64,000 bases of DNA from an uncultured Flavobacteriaceae bacterium (GCA_947497145.1 CANMFQ010000010.1:62001-126000), one strand, 5' to 3'; shown: positions 1 to 10,395, numbered from the stretch's first letter. Notes: a model not told the origin generated them from the letters alone. Numbers and translations: made by a program.

Positions 1-53
1 GAATGTTTTATAGGAAAACCATTCGCTTTAATAAGCATATTTAATTGATAAAA

Positions 54-1007
54 ATGAAAAAAAATAATGCACTTACACAAGCCCGTGCGCTAACGTTACC
101 TTCTCGTGAAGCTTCACTAAAACGTGAAGCATCTGTCTCACATTTTTGGAACAGTAATCGAAAATTACTCGAAGATGCATGGGCAGAATGGGAAATAGAA
201 AACAAAGATGATATATTAATTCCTGATGAAACCTTGCTAGATCCACGTTTGCGAGAAGCTATTAATGAGGCATGGGAAAACCCAGAAAAAGAAAATGCTG
301 TTGCCGATTTATGGGAAGAAATTATTCCCGGGGTGTATTCCGCACAGTTTTTTGACCTTGATCGTTTAGCAGAATTTCGTAATTATTTAGAAGCAGTATC
401 AAACTCACAAATTCCTAAACGTGCACCCTATGGCATTCAATTAAATCGTTATGGAATTATGCTTGACCCTCGCTCAGAGGGGCATTTGGCCGCACCTAAT
501 TTTCAAAAATTTTATACTGATATAATGAACCGCTTTATGCGTCCGATTGCTCGTTTGTTACTAGGTACTTATGGTTATGATAACCAAACATTTGGGTTTT
601 CTATTCAATATAATCCAGATAAAGATAGAGATTTATATGCGCACACTGATGCTTCAGCTGCAACCTTAAATATCAATATTAACCTGCCTGATGAAGAGTT
701 TACAGGTTCGCAAGTTGATTTTCATGATAAAACCACAGGAAAAACAGTACAAACTATTTTTAAACCTGGTAAAGCAATAATCCACCGAGGTAATGTACCA
801 CATGCTACACATCCTATTATTAGCGGTCAGCGTAGTAACTTAGTGGTTTGGTTATACGGAGACCGCATGCAAATACCACGAGGTAATACAAGTAGCTATG
901 GTAGTTTTGATAACACAACACACAAAATTGATATGCAAGAAACCATTACAGCTCGCCAACGTTGGAGTATACCAAGCGCACTCAAAGATACTTTTGCGCC
1001 GTTTTAA
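54..1007 (+). CDS. 2OG-Fe(II) oxygenase (prolyl 4-hydroxylase-like) family protein
   Basis: ORF 45..1007; HTDAS...H...VPHATHPIISGQRSNLVVWLYG resembles the HxD...H plus C-terminal R of 2OG-Fe(II) dioxygenases. ATG at 45 or 54. Confidence 0.6.
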   Translation: MKKNNALTQARALTLPSREASLKREASVSHFWNSNRKLLEDAWAEWEIENKDDILIPDETLLDPRLREAINEAWENPEKENAVADLWEEIIPGVYSAQFFDLDRLAEFRNYLEAVSNSQIPKRAPYGIQLNRYGIMLDPRSEGHLAAPNFQKFYTDIMNRFMRPIARLLLGTYGYDNQTFGFSIQYNPDKDRDLYAHTDASAATLNININLPDEEFTGSQVDFHDKTTGKTVQTIFKPGKAIIHRGNVPHATHPIISGQRSNLVVWLYGDRMQIPRGNTSSYGSFDNTTHKIDMQETITARQRWSIPSALKDTFAPF

Positions 1008-1228
1008 AAAGTTAAGGGCTATATAAAGTTTGCATCTGTTTTACAGCTAAGAGTTTTAGTCATAATAGCAAGGTTTCAGTAAATGATTCATAAACAAGGT
1101 GAATGATTCACTGAAGCCTTTTCCACTCAAACTATACGGTTGAAAAGAAACATTTAATAGGAATGCTTTTAGCTGAACCACTTTTTTATAGATTATTAAC
1201 TGTATTTTTAGTATCAAATTTAAAATCT

Positions 1229-2362
1229 ATGAGAAAAGTGATTTATGGGCCTATTATCCTATTGATTTTAGGGTCTTTATTTTTTGTCTTGAAAACGAAT
1301 AAAACCATAGCTAAAAACAACAAAGTGCACAAACTACCAACACAAACACCATTTTATTTAGGCACATACACCAATGGCGCAAGTGAAGGAATTTATAAAT
1401 ACGCCATATCTAACGAGGGTAAATTAGCGGCTTTAGGGTTAGTCGCAAAAACAAAAAACCCTTCATTTTTATCAAAAACAGCTAACGAAAAGTATTTAAT
1501 TGCTGTAAATGAAGAAGAAGCGGGGCGCGTTACCTCTTTTAAAATCAATAAGGATAGTTTAAAATTTATTAGTGAAAGTCCATCAGGAGGCGCGCATCCT
1601 TGTTTTGTTACAGTTAATAAAAACGGTGAGGTTTTAGTCGCCAATTATACAGGCGGCAATGTTGGTTTATTAAAACTAAATGAATCTGGAGCGCTATCTG
1701 AACTCTTAGATGTGCACCAACATGTAGGAAAAAGTATTACCGAACGTCAAAAAGCGCCTCATGCACATTCTGTGTGGTTTCACCCCAATAGTGAAACAAA
1801 TATTTCAGTCGATTTAGGAACAGACGAATTGTTGTTCTCTACGATCGATCGTAAAACACAAAAATTAGTACCTACTGGACAAAACACATTAAAAATGCCA
1901 GCAGGATCTGGGCCGAGACACTTAACGTTTCATCCAAATAACGATTTTATTTATGTTATTAATGAACTGAGTTCCGCTGTAAGTTTACTTAAAAAGAATG
2001 AAAATAATGTGTATTATGTAGACGCTACATATCCCACATTGCCTAAAGATTTCAATAAAGACAATACTTGTGCTGATATACACATTTCTAAAGACGGTAA
2101 GTTTTTATATGCTTCTAACCGTGGTCATAACAGCATTGCTATTTTTTCAATTGAGAAAGAAGGGACACTGAAATTTATAACACACGAACCGACAAGGGGA
2201 GAAGGACCTCGAAATTTCGCTATTTCACCAGATAACAACTTTTTACTAGTCGCCAATCAGTATACCGACAATATCATTGCTTTTAAGCGGAATGTAACTA
2301 CCGGTACTTTAGCCTATATTTCAGAAATAAAAGCACCCAGCCCCGTTTGCATTTTGTTTTAG
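1229..2362 (+). CDS. Lactonase / 6-phosphogluconolactonase-like beta-propeller protein, N-terminal membrane anchor
   Basis: YLGTYTNGASEGIYKY, HPCFVTVNKNGEVLVANYTGGNV, GPRHLTFHPNNDFIYVINE, GEGPRNFAISPDNNFLLVANQ repeats typical of the YbhE/lactonase family. Internal ATG at 1229 precedes the hydrophobic N-terminus. Confidence 0.8.
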   Translation: MRKVIYGPIILLILGSLFFVLKTNKTIAKNNKVHKLPTQTPFYLGTYTNGASEGIYKYAISNEGKLAALGLVAKTKNPSFLSKTANEKYLIAVNEEEAGRVTSFKINKDSLKFISESPSGGAHPCFVTVNKNGEVLVANYTGGNVGLLKLNESGALSELLDVHQHVGKSITERQKAPHAHSVWFHPNSETNISVDLGTDELLFSTIDRKTQKLVPTGQNTLKMPAGSGPRHLTFHPNNDFIYVINELSSAVSLLKKNENNVYYVDATYPTLPKDFNKDNTCADIHISKDGKFLYASNRGHNSIAIFSIEKEGTLKFITHEPTRGEGPRNFAISPDNNFLLVANQYTDNIIAFKRNVTTGTLAYISEIKAPSPVCILF

Positions 2363-2551
2363 TTGAACATCTTCTGGTTAATTCATTTATGAACTCAAGT
2401 AAATTTGACATTCGATGTATTGATGGTCTCAGCAACCATTGATAAGTACTTTCTTATTTTTTAGTGAAAGCCTTTTAATATAGGTTTTTCACGCTTTTGA
2501 CAGCACTGCAATGATCACCTAAACACTCTAAAATTCGAACCCAAAACTTAA

Positions 2552-2686
2552 CTTCAATATACAAATCCTGAAAAACAAAGAAAAGAGCGCGGACAAACCA
2601 TTATTGCCGTAACTCACGATGATGAATTTGCAGACAATTGCGATCGTATTATTGAACTGTCTGATGGAAAACTCATCAGTAAATAA
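2552..2686 (+). pseudogene. 3' remnant of an ABC transporter ATP-binding protein (LolD-like)
   Basis: Frame after an in-frame stop reads LQYTNPEKQRKERGQTIIAVTHDDEFADNCDRIIELSDGKLISK*: H-loop and C-terminal tail of an ABC ATPase, with no Walker A/B upstream. Confidence 0.7.
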
Positions 2687-2795
2687 AATAAGGGAAATTC
2701 GACTTCATTCGCTAAAATTCGACTTCAGCAATTTTTTTCTGAAATAGAAAACGTTGAGTATCATGTTTGTGGAAATTTAAAATTTAGATTACAAT

Positions 2796-4307
2796 ATGAC
2801 AATTTTCAGAAAAGTTTGTGGCCTAGCGCTATGTTCCTTAATTTTTATGACATCGTGTAGTGATGATGACGATGTTTCAACCACTATTCCAGATGGCGGG
2901 TCGACTATCGTAGTTCCAGATTTTGTAGCTTTTAACACAGGTACAACTCCTGTTTTCCCTGAAGGGATTGAATTTGATACCGATAGAGAAGCTTTTTTAA
3001 TTTCTTCAGCTGCTAGTGGAGCAATTAATATGGTTTCAAAAGAAGGAACTGTTTCTAATTTAGTTCCAGCAAGTGTTTTTGGTGGAAGTGGTACTTTCGG
3101 ATTACAGATTGATAAAACAAACAACCGTTTATTAGCCGTAGCGAGTAATATTCAAGATCCAACGACAGCTAATTTATTCATTTTTAACTTAACAGATGGA
3201 AGCTTAATTCACAATGTAAATTTAGCTGCTTTAACCTCTGGCTTAACCTTTTCAAATGACGTAGCTGTAGATAACGATGGTAACGCTTATGTCACCAATT
3301 CTGACAAGGGAATTATCTTTAAAGTAACAATGGACGGAACGGCTTCTATTTTCTTTAACGACAGTACCTATGCGCCTTCAGATCCACAGACTGAAACGGG
3401 TTTTAATGGTATCGATTTTCACCCAAATGGTTACTTGCTTATTGTACATCGTACAACAAATAGAATTTTAAAATTAGATATTTCTAACCCTACAACACTT
3501 ACAGAAGTTTCGCTTCCTGCGGGATATATTAATGGTGGTGATGGTATTTATTTAGATAATAATGAAATGGTTGTGGTAAGTAACGGAGGCGCGCCTTTTG
3601 TAACAAAATTTGAAAGTTCAAACGATTGGAGTTCTGCTGTAGTTAGTGGTGATACCTATGCAACGGGAGATGTTTTTCCAACAACTGTTGTAAAAGTTGG
3701 TGATGAATATATGGTGAATAACTCGTATTTTAATTATCCTGCTTATGGAAATACACCTGTAAATTATTTTATTGCTAAAGCCAATTTTGATTTTGACAAG
3801 CGTTATTCTGGAACATCTCAAGAGCTGCCACGTGTCAATACGCCTATAGTTCCTTTACTGTATGGAACATCGTATCCAGCACCATTTTATGCCGATTGTA
3901 CCACAGCTATAGCCTCAGGATTACCTAATATGCAAGGCGATTGGACAGAACAAACCGTGACTGTAGCTGGAACAGAATACCCAGCAAATACAACTCCACA
4001 TAGCGAACGTATAGAGCAATGTGGTAGCAGGATTTTAGTGGTGAGTAATGGGGTGCTTCACGAAGTATTTACAGCCGACGATACAATGTACAATGGTGTA
4101 AATGATGTGAACCCAATGGGACAACAAATACATTCTAAAGGACGTTTTGAAAATAACACCTTAATCTTAACTCCTGTGTTTCCTACACAATCTGGAATTA
4201 CTTTGCCAAACGTTACCCGAGAATTGATTCAAGATGATGGCGGTAATGATGTATTGAAATTCTTTAATCCACAACTAGGATCTACTAGATATTTAGTGAA
4301 AAATTAA
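2796..4307 (+). CDS. Secreted lipoprotein, SMP-30/NHL-like beta-propeller
   Basis: Signal peptide and lipobox (LIFMTSCSDDDD), propeller-like repeats (GIDFHPNGYLLIVHRTTNRILKLDIS). Confidence 0.65.
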   Translation: MTIFRKVCGLALCSLIFMTSCSDDDDVSTTIPDGGSTIVVPDFVAFNTGTTPVFPEGIEFDTDREAFLISSAASGAINMVSKEGTVSNLVPASVFGGSGTFGLQIDKTNNRLLAVASNIQDPTTANLFIFNLTDGSLIHNVNLAALTSGLTFSNDVAVDNDGNAYVTNSDKGIIFKVTMDGTASIFFNDSTYAPSDPQTETGFNGIDFHPNGYLLIVHRTTNRILKLDISNPTTLTEVSLPAGYINGGDGIYLDNNEMVVVSNGGAPFVTKFESSNDWSSAVVSGDTYATGDVFPTTVVKVGDEYMVNNSYFNYPAYGNTPVNYFIAKANFDFDKRYSGTSQELPRVNTPIVPLLYGTSYPAPFYADCTTAIASGLPNMQGDWTEQTVTVAGTEYPANTTPHSERIEQCGSRILVVSNGVLHEVFTADDTMYNGVNDVNPMGQQIHSKGRFENNTLILTPVFPTQSGITLPNVTRELIQDDGGNDVLKFFNPQLGSTRYLVKN

Positions 4308-4335
4308 AAGCAACTATTATTTCATAAAATGAAAG

Positions 4336-4365
4336 CGAAAAGGCCTTAAGTCTTTTCGGTTTTTT
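4336..4365 (+). terminator. Rho-independent terminator
   Basis: CGAAAAG-gccttaagt-CTTTTCG followed by GTTTTTTG just downstream of the 2796..4307 CDS. Confidence 0.65.
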
Positions 4366-4599
4366 GTTTGTTTCAGAATTTATATAATTATTCAAACCTG
4401 TCCTAAATGATTTTAAATAGTTTGTTTTAATTTTCTTTTTTGCATCGCCCAAAAAAGAAACAAAAAAGTCTAGGCTTACTAAAAAGTATCTAAATTTATC
4501 ATTCGGTGTCTAAATTTTAGGAACTCGCTTTTAAAATATCGTTAAGTAGTACTACTTCGGATAGCTCAAACAGCCTAAAATTTATACGACACCTTCATT

Positions 4600-4782
4600 T
4601 CAAATTTTACGATACATTTTCGATAGGCCAATCTGGGCATTTTCATAGGCAACCCCTAAATCGTTAAAAACAATGATACATATTGTAATAACAATGGTTT
4701 TAGATAAGTCATTATAAATGTTTAGGAAGCTATTGATAATTATTCTATTTTTTACTTCGCTTGCTAATTTGTATTTCGTCAT
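4600..4782 (-). pseudogene. Possible degenerate ParE/RelE-like toxin remnant
   Basis: Starts MTKYKLASEVKNRI..., similar to the start of ParE toxins (MxKYKLSxEAKxDL), then degenerates; overlaps a small antitoxin-like ORF. Confidence 0.35.
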
Positions 4783-4882
4783 TTTTCAGCAAAGATTTTG
4801 ATTGTGCTAAAATTTGCGCTTTGCTATCATTAGTGAACCCACTATTTTCAGCTTTATTTAATTTAGCTTTAATCCAGTCCAT
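4745..4882 (-). CDS. Small antitoxin-like ORF, possibly decayed
   Basis: ATG at 4882: MDWIKAKLNKAENSGFTNDSKAQILAQSKSLLKNDEIQISKRSKK*; directly upstream of and overlapping the ParE-like start. Confidence 0.35.
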   Translation of the reverse strand: MDWIKAKLNKAENSGFTNDSKAQILAQSKSLLKNDEIQISKRSKK

Positions 4883-5057
4883 AATTTTATGATTTGGAAT
4901 AAATATACATCAAGAACGCATCACTTTCAAATTTATAACTACCATGCGTTAAATCTCTCTTTTCGATCCCATCCGTTAAAATTCGACTTCAGCATTTCAA
5001 TTTTAAAAAACACTAATTTCTGCAGTAGCTTTGTTTTCATATTGAAAATATTAAACA

Positions 5058-5423
5058 ATGAAAAAATTAAGAAATCTATTCACCTTAGCTTTAATTACAT
5101 TAGTGAGTTTCACGATTAATGCGCAATCAGAAGATAAAGTAGCAGGGGAGTACCATCTTGGTAAACAAAATACCATTATAAAAATTGCACAAGCAGATGG
5201 GGTGTATAAGGGGAAAATTATCGCTTCCGATAATCCGAAGGCTAAAATCGGGAAACAGATGGTTAAAGATTTAAAAGAAAAAGAGGGGAAATGGATGGGG
5301 AAAATCTATTCGCCAAAGCGTGAGGAATGGTACGATGCTGAGTTTGTTCCGAATGAGAAGCAGTTAATTGTAAAATTAAAGGTTGGCTTTTTTAGCAAAA
5401 CGCTGGAATGGAAAAGAAATTAA
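5058..5423 (+). CDS. Secreted DUF2147-like protein
   Basis: Signal peptide; VAGEYHLGKQNTIIKIAQADGVYKGKI...KIYSPKREEWYDAEF pattern typical of DUF2147. Confidence 0.7.
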   Translation: MKKLRNLFTLALITLVSFTINAQSEDKVAGEYHLGKQNTIIKIAQADGVYKGKIIASDNPKAKIGKQMVKDLKEKEGKWMGKIYSPKREEWYDAEFVPNEKQLIVKLKVGFFSKTLEWKRN

Positions 5424-5887
5424 TGAACATTTCGCTCATTCTACCCAAAATAGTTGATAATAACTACAGGGGTCAAAACATAGCAAAATACTTCTTTTAC
5501 GTGCTTACAGTGATAACTGTTGTGCGTAGTTGTATTCATCTGCTTTCGCCTGATGGTGGTGCAGAAAGCATTGCAACCATTCCTTTAACTAACTACTCAG
5601 AGCAAGCTTCGCAATCGGTTATTTTAACTTTTGCCTTATGGGGATTGTCACAACTTATAATAGGATTATTTTATACCATTGTAGCCTTGCGTTACAAAAG
5701 TTTACTGCCGTTAATGTATATTTTTTTATGTTTTGAGTATACAATGCGACTAGTTTTAAGCATTATAAAACCAATTATAACAGAAGGTACAGCGCCTGGT
5801 AGTATTGCTAATTATATTATGATTCCATTAGGCATACTATTATTTCTGTTATCTATTAATGAAAATAAAGAGAAACAAATTATTTAA
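5423..5887 (+). CDS. Integral membrane protein, unknown function
   Basis: Four or so hydrophobic segments; TAATG overlap with the upstream CDS supports start at 5423. Confidence 0.6.
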   Translation: MNISLILPKIVDNNYRGQNIAKYFFYVLTVITVVRSCIHLLSPDGGAESIATIPLTNYSEQASQSVILTFALWGLSQLIIGLFYTIVALRYKSLLPLMYIFLCFEYTMRLVLSIIKPIITEGTAPGSIANYIMIPLGILLFLLSINENKEKQII

Positions 5888-5970
5888 GACAGCATTGAGA
5901 CTAAGCCAATTTTTCACTACCTAATGAAAAAAAATAATATATTCCCCATCGAAATATATAGCTCATAGCA

Positions 5971-7002
5971 ATGACAAAAGCAGTTTATCGTACAATTATT
6001 CGCATCGTTCTAGTATCGTTATACGCAATATTAGTAATGCGTTTGGTGAGTTTGGCGATGCCCCACGCTGATGTATTTTTATCCATTACGTATAAAATTC
6101 TGTTTTTGTTTATTTATTTATGCTGCTTTAATTTAAACGTAGAAGGCAACTTGTATTTTGACCGTTATTTAAATAAAAAGTTGTCTTGGTTTTATGTGCC
6201 TAAAAAACGCCTTTTAATTCAATTATCCTTTCTTTTTATTTGGTCTTTTATCACCATTGGGTTGCCATTCGCGCTTTGGTATTATGCTAACGAGCATCGT
6301 GTTACGAATCCTATTAAGCCCGTTTTTATTTACATAAGTTCTGTCGTGTTTTTAATGGGGTTTATTGGGTTTACTTTAGTGACCAATTTTTTTAAGCAAT
6401 GGAAAGCCTCCTTATTAGAAACCGAATACTACAAACAAGAAAAACTAAAGGCCGACTATCGGGTATTGCAAAATCAAGTGAATCCGCATTTTTTATTTAA
6501 TAGTTTAAATGTGTTGATTTCTGAAATTAAACACGACCCCAATACTGCGGTTGAATTTACCCGAAAACTGTCTAAAGTATACCGCTATGTGTTGCAAAGT
6601 AAAAATTATGATTTGATTTCGTTGAAAGCCGAATTACAATTCATTCAATCTTTTGTTTTCTTACATAAAGTTAGAATTGGCGAAGCTTTACAATTAGAAG
6701 TTAACGTTTCAGAAGAATTATTAACACTGCAATTGCCACCTTTAACCCTTCAAATTTTAGTTGAAAACGTTATAAAACACAATGTAATCAACGAAGAAAA
6801 TAGAATGACAATTACAATAAAAAATGATGGAGATGCTACTTTGATAGTGAGTAATACTTTACACATTATAGAAAATGTAGATTCTACTTATACAGGCTTA
6901 TCCAACTTAAAAAAGCGTTTCGAATTACTTAAAAAAGACGGATTTACCTATGGCGAAAAAGAGGATCAGTTTATAGTGACCCTACCATTAATTGAAGACT
7001 AA
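5971..7002 (+). CDS. LytS/YehU-type sensor histidine kinase
   Basis: N-terminal TM helices, LQNQVNPHFLFNSLNVLISEI (His_kinase motif), LPPLTLQILVENVIKHN; followed by a LytTR regulator. Confidence 0.85.
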   Translation: MTKAVYRTIIRIVLVSLYAILVMRLVSLAMPHADVFLSITYKILFLFIYLCCFNLNVEGNLYFDRYLNKKLSWFYVPKKRLLIQLSFLFIWSFITIGLPFALWYYANEHRVTNPIKPVFIYISSVVFLMGFIGFTLVTNFFKQWKASLLETEYYKQEKLKADYRVLQNQVNPHFLFNSLNVLISEIKHDPNTAVEFTRKLSKVYRYVLQSKNYDLISLKAELQFIQSFVFLHKVRIGEALQLEVNVSEELLTLQLPPLTLQILVENVIKHNVINEENRMTITIKNDGDATLIVSNTLHIIENVDSTYTGLSNLKKRFELLKKDGFTYGEKEDQFIVTLPLIED

Positions 7003-7776
7003 ATGATAAACGTATTAATTATAGAAGATGAAATTCCTGCACAACGCTTGCTAAAAGAGACCTTGCAGGAAATACCCATTAAAACCGAAGTTATAGGCTG
7101 TTTAAACAGTATAAAAGCCGCTGTGGAATGGTTGCAAAACAATCCGCATCCCGAAGTTGTGTTGTTAGACATCCAATTATCTGACGGATTAAGTTTCGAA
7201 ATTTTCAAAAAAGTACCTGTTGAAAGTACCATTATATTTACCACCGCTTTTGATGAATATGCCATACAAGCCTTTAAAGTAAATAGTATTGATTACCTGT
7301 TAAAGCCCATTGAAAAAGACGAATTACAAGCCGCTTTTGAAAAATTTGAGCAGTACAACAAACCCTTAATTCAAGAGCAAAATGCCAATATCGATTTTAA
7401 AGCTTTGGCGCATCTTATAAAAAATGAACAAACGGAGTATCGTAAACGTTTTTTAATTCAATCGAACGAATCGTTTTTTCATCTTTCGGTGAATGACATC
7501 GCCTTCTTTTACAGTATGCAAGGCGTTACTTTTGCGGTGACTTTCGAGAAAAGAGAATATCCAATAAATTTTTCGTTAGAAAGTTTAAAAGAGCAATTAC
7601 ATCCAGATACTTTTTTTAAAATCAACCGTCAATTTATTGTGTGTATTGATGCCATAAAAAGAGTGCATTCTTATTTTAATGGCAAATTAAAACTCGAAAT
7701 AAAACCTTTACACACAGAAGATATCATAATTGGTAAAGACAAGGCAGCAGCGTTTAAACGGTGGATGGATCGGTAA
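7003..7776 (+). CDS. LytTR-family response regulator
   Basis: Receiver (IIEDEIPAQRLL, VVLLDIQLSDG, LLKPI) plus C-terminal LytTR (FFKINRQFIVCIDAIKRVHSYFNGKLKLEI). Confidence 0.87.
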   Translation: MINVLIIEDEIPAQRLLKETLQEIPIKTEVIGCLNSIKAAVEWLQNNPHPEVVLLDIQLSDGLSFEIFKKVPVESTIIFTTAFDEYAIQAFKVNSIDYLLKPIEKDELQAAFEKFEQYNKPLIQEQNANIDFKALAHLIKNEQTEYRKRFLIQSNESFFHLSVNDIAFFYSMQGVTFAVTFEKREYPINFSLESLKEQLHPDTFFKINRQFIVCIDAIKRVHSYFNGKLKLEIKPLHTEDIIIGKDKAAAFKRWMDR

Positions 7777-7843
7777 ATGCGTTTTCTAATTCAGAGCAGA
7801 GCGTAATAAAACCAAAATATGCGTTAGGGTTTAGCGAATAAAT

Positions 7844-7882
7844 AAAAAGTGATTGATCTATTAAGACCAACCACTTTTTTTG
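7844..7882. terminator. Bidirectional terminator between convergent genes
   Basis: AAAAAGTG-attgatctattaagaccaac-CACTTTTTTTG between 7776(+) and 7907(-). Confidence 0.55.
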
Positions 7883-7906
7883 TTATAAATTGTTTATTGT
7901 TATGAT

Positions 7907-8908
7907 TTACAGTTGTTGTATTCTAATTACGAATGGTGGTTGGAAGGTATTAAAACCAAATAAGGCACCAAACTGCGACTCACACATAAAGAGGTAGTCT
8001 ACACCTTCATTTTTAAGAAGCCATACACCTGAAGCATCATTAAGTCCTTCGGCTATAATACTTCCTGTTGCGGTTGTGGTATTCGAAAATTGCAACTTGT
8101 AAACGGTTCCAACATTTTGAGGATTTCCTGTATCATTGGAAGAATAATATAGGGTATTGGTATCCGAATCGAAACTAATTCCATCTGCATTAATTTGTTC
8201 TCCACTTAATCCGTTAATGGTTACTTGTTGCATAGTCCTTGGTTGCCCATTAGAAATTGGGATGTACCAAAAATTAAATCCTAAATAGGCATAAAAACCA
8301 CCTTGACCGTCATAAATAGTTCCGCCTACGTTACCATCAATAGTAGGGTCCCAATCTGAAGATGTAAACCAGCTTTCATTTATGGCTCCTGTTTGTGGAT
8401 TAACTTCAATAATACGAGGGTTGCCAAAATCTGTTACATAATATTTGCCATCAACAACCGATACGGTATGTCCAATAGTGGTATCAGGTAAGGTCCATTC
8501 GTTTAATTTAGCTCCTGTATTTTTGTTATAAGTTACCAGTTTGCTTGGGCCAGGAGCACCTCCTGTAAAGTCAGCATTACCGAGTAAGCTTAAAAGGATA
8601 TCACCATCTACCTTTAAGCCCCATCGCTGTGCAAAATCAGCTTCGCCAGCTACAAAAAGTTGGTCGGTGAGATTTGATGCAGATAAATCAATAGTTCTTA
8701 TGGTACTGTCTCCAAAACCACTTAAGTACACAATATTGTCACTAATAACAATGTCTTCAGGGTAAAATCCTTCTTGTGTGACGGTAAGGCTATCAGGAAC
8801 AGTAATTGAAGGTTGTGTGGGGGTAGTATTGGCATCATCATCATCACTGCACGAAGCTAAACTTAAAATAGCTGTGAATGCTAGGGCTAAATACGTTACT
8901 TTTTTCAT
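7907..8908 (-). CDS. Secreted beta-propeller lipoprotein
   Basis: Lipobox SLASCSDDDD; repeats such as DGKYYVTDFGNPRIIEVNPQTGAINESW. Confidence 0.65.
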   Translation of the reverse strand: MKKVTYLALAFTAILSLASCSDDDDANTTPTQPSITVPDSLTVTQEGFYPEDIVISDNIVYLSGFGDSTIRTIDLSASNLTDQLFVAGEADFAQRWGLKVDGDILLSLLGNADFTGGAPGPSKLVTYNKNTGAKLNEWTLPDTTIGHTVSVVDGKYYVTDFGNPRIIEVNPQTGAINESWFTSSDWDPTIDGNVGGTIYDGQGGFYAYLGFNFWYIPISNGQPRTMQQVTINGLSGEQINADGISFDSDTNTLYYSSNDTGNPQNVGTVYKLQFSNTTTATGSIIAEGLNDASGVWLLKNEGVDYLFMCESQFGALFGFNTFQPPFVIRIQQL

Positions 8909-9005
8909 ATTCTAATTTTTGTTTAAAATTTATAGTGCAAAACTGCTTTAATCTTTAAATTAAACGCTTATAGAAATATGTGAAAAAAGTATAAAAATGG
9001 GAAAG

Positions 9006-9881
9006 TTAGATTATTTTAGCTCTAAACTCTTTTGGAGTTATGGAGGTTCGGGTCTTAAAATAATTATGAAAGTTGGTGGTTTCTTCAAATCCAGATTGGT
9101 AGGCAATCTCTTTAACCGAAAGCTGGGTATTTATGAGTAGTCGCTTTATTTGTTTAATGCATATTTCATCAATAAACTCCTTTGCCGATTTGTTAACGAT
9201 TTCTTTTGTAACGGTATTAAGGGTTTTTGTACTGATGCCCATCATCAAAGCATAGTCTTTTACCTTTGTTGTTTTAGTAACGTTGTTTTCTACTAATTGT
9301 TGAAATGTAATAAATTCAGCTAAATACTTGCGCTCAAAATCAAGATTTTCAGTACTTGCTTTCGCTCTAAATAATTTTGTTATTAAAATATGCAAAGTAC
9401 TTCTAATAATACTCACTGCGTGGTCGTCGGTATTATTAAAATATTCAATTTTTAATTGTTCGTATAGCGTTTTTATTTCTTCAAAATGTATTTTGCTTAG
9501 TTGTATTTTAGGACTTGCCAATGCTTCATTGAATAGTTGAAGCGTTTTTTGAGACTCTGATGTTTGAAGGTACCGCTCTAAAAAATCGTCGGTAAATACC
9601 AAAAGTGCACCTTTTAGGCTATCACTTTTATAAAACTTATGAATTTGATCTTTTCTAATCGTGAGTATTGTTCCTGCCTTACAGTCATAATTGATGAAGT
9701 CGATAGCGTGGCGTCCTTTTCCATTTTCAATAAGTAGGATAACATAAAATTCAACTTTATGAAATTCTTCTATGGAATGGTCTAATCCTTTGTGTTCATA
9801 TAGCTTTTCGAGAGGTACAATATCAAATTTCGCCTTATCTCTTTGGCTATTCTCAAATTTTATTTGCTTTATGTTTTCCAA
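9006..9881 (-). CDS. AraC-family transcriptional regulator
   Basis: C-terminal HTH: LSVKEIAYQSGFEETTNFHNYFKTRTSITPKEFR; N-terminal cupin-like domain. Confidence 0.87.
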   Translation of the reverse strand: MENIKQIKFENSQRDKAKFDIVPLEKLYEHKGLDHSIEEFHKVEFYVILLIENGKGRHAIDFINYDCKAGTILTIRKDQIHKFYKSDSLKGALLVFTDDFLERYLQTSESQKTLQLFNEALASPKIQLSKIHFEEIKTLYEQLKIEYFNNTDDHAVSIIRSTLHILITKLFRAKASTENLDFERKYLAEFITFQQLVENNVTKTTKVKDYALMMGISTKTLNTVTKEIVNKSAKEFIDEICIKQIKRLLINTQLSVKEIAYQSGFEETTNFHNYFKTRTSITPKEFRAKII

Positions 9882-10263
9882 TAAGGACTTACTTTTAGAG
9901 TATGAGGTATAGTTCTAATTTTTTTATTAGAATGCGGGTTTAAATATCCGAAATATATCTTAAAGTAATATCGTGTCAGTATAAATATAGGAGAAATCAC
10001 TATGGTTATCAAAAGATTCTTTACATCAATTTGTTTCTTTTTAGAATTACACTGATTGTTATTCTGAACGAAGTATATGAGAGGGAAGATGTGGTTGTTA
10101 AAAAGGGTGGTCATTTTAAGATAAGCTCTCTAGCAATTGAAAACTGTGGCAAAATAAACCAGCTAGAGACTGAATGTTGAGCGGTGTTTTTTCAAGTTGC
10201 ATATATTGTAGAGTCCTTCTTTAAAAGAGAAAGCGTTTCAAAAAATTAATCTATTAATTTCAT

Positions 10264-10395
10264 TTAGGTCTTATTAGATCGACAACGTTTACTACAATAT
10301 TTTACATGATCCCAGTTCTTTTCCCATTTTTTACGCCAAGTAAACGGTCTATCGCAGGTAATACATATTTTTTGTGGTAGCTGTGCTTTTTTCAT
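10264..10395 (-). CDS. DUF2256-like small Cys-rich protein (43 aa)
   Basis: Not in the supplied ORF track. Reverse-strand ATG at 10395: [43 protein letters not shown]; start overlaps the stop of the photolyase-family gene (TAATG). Confidence 0.75.
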   Translation of the reverse strand: MKKAQLPQKICITCDRPFTWRKKWEKNWDHVKYCSKRCRSNKT

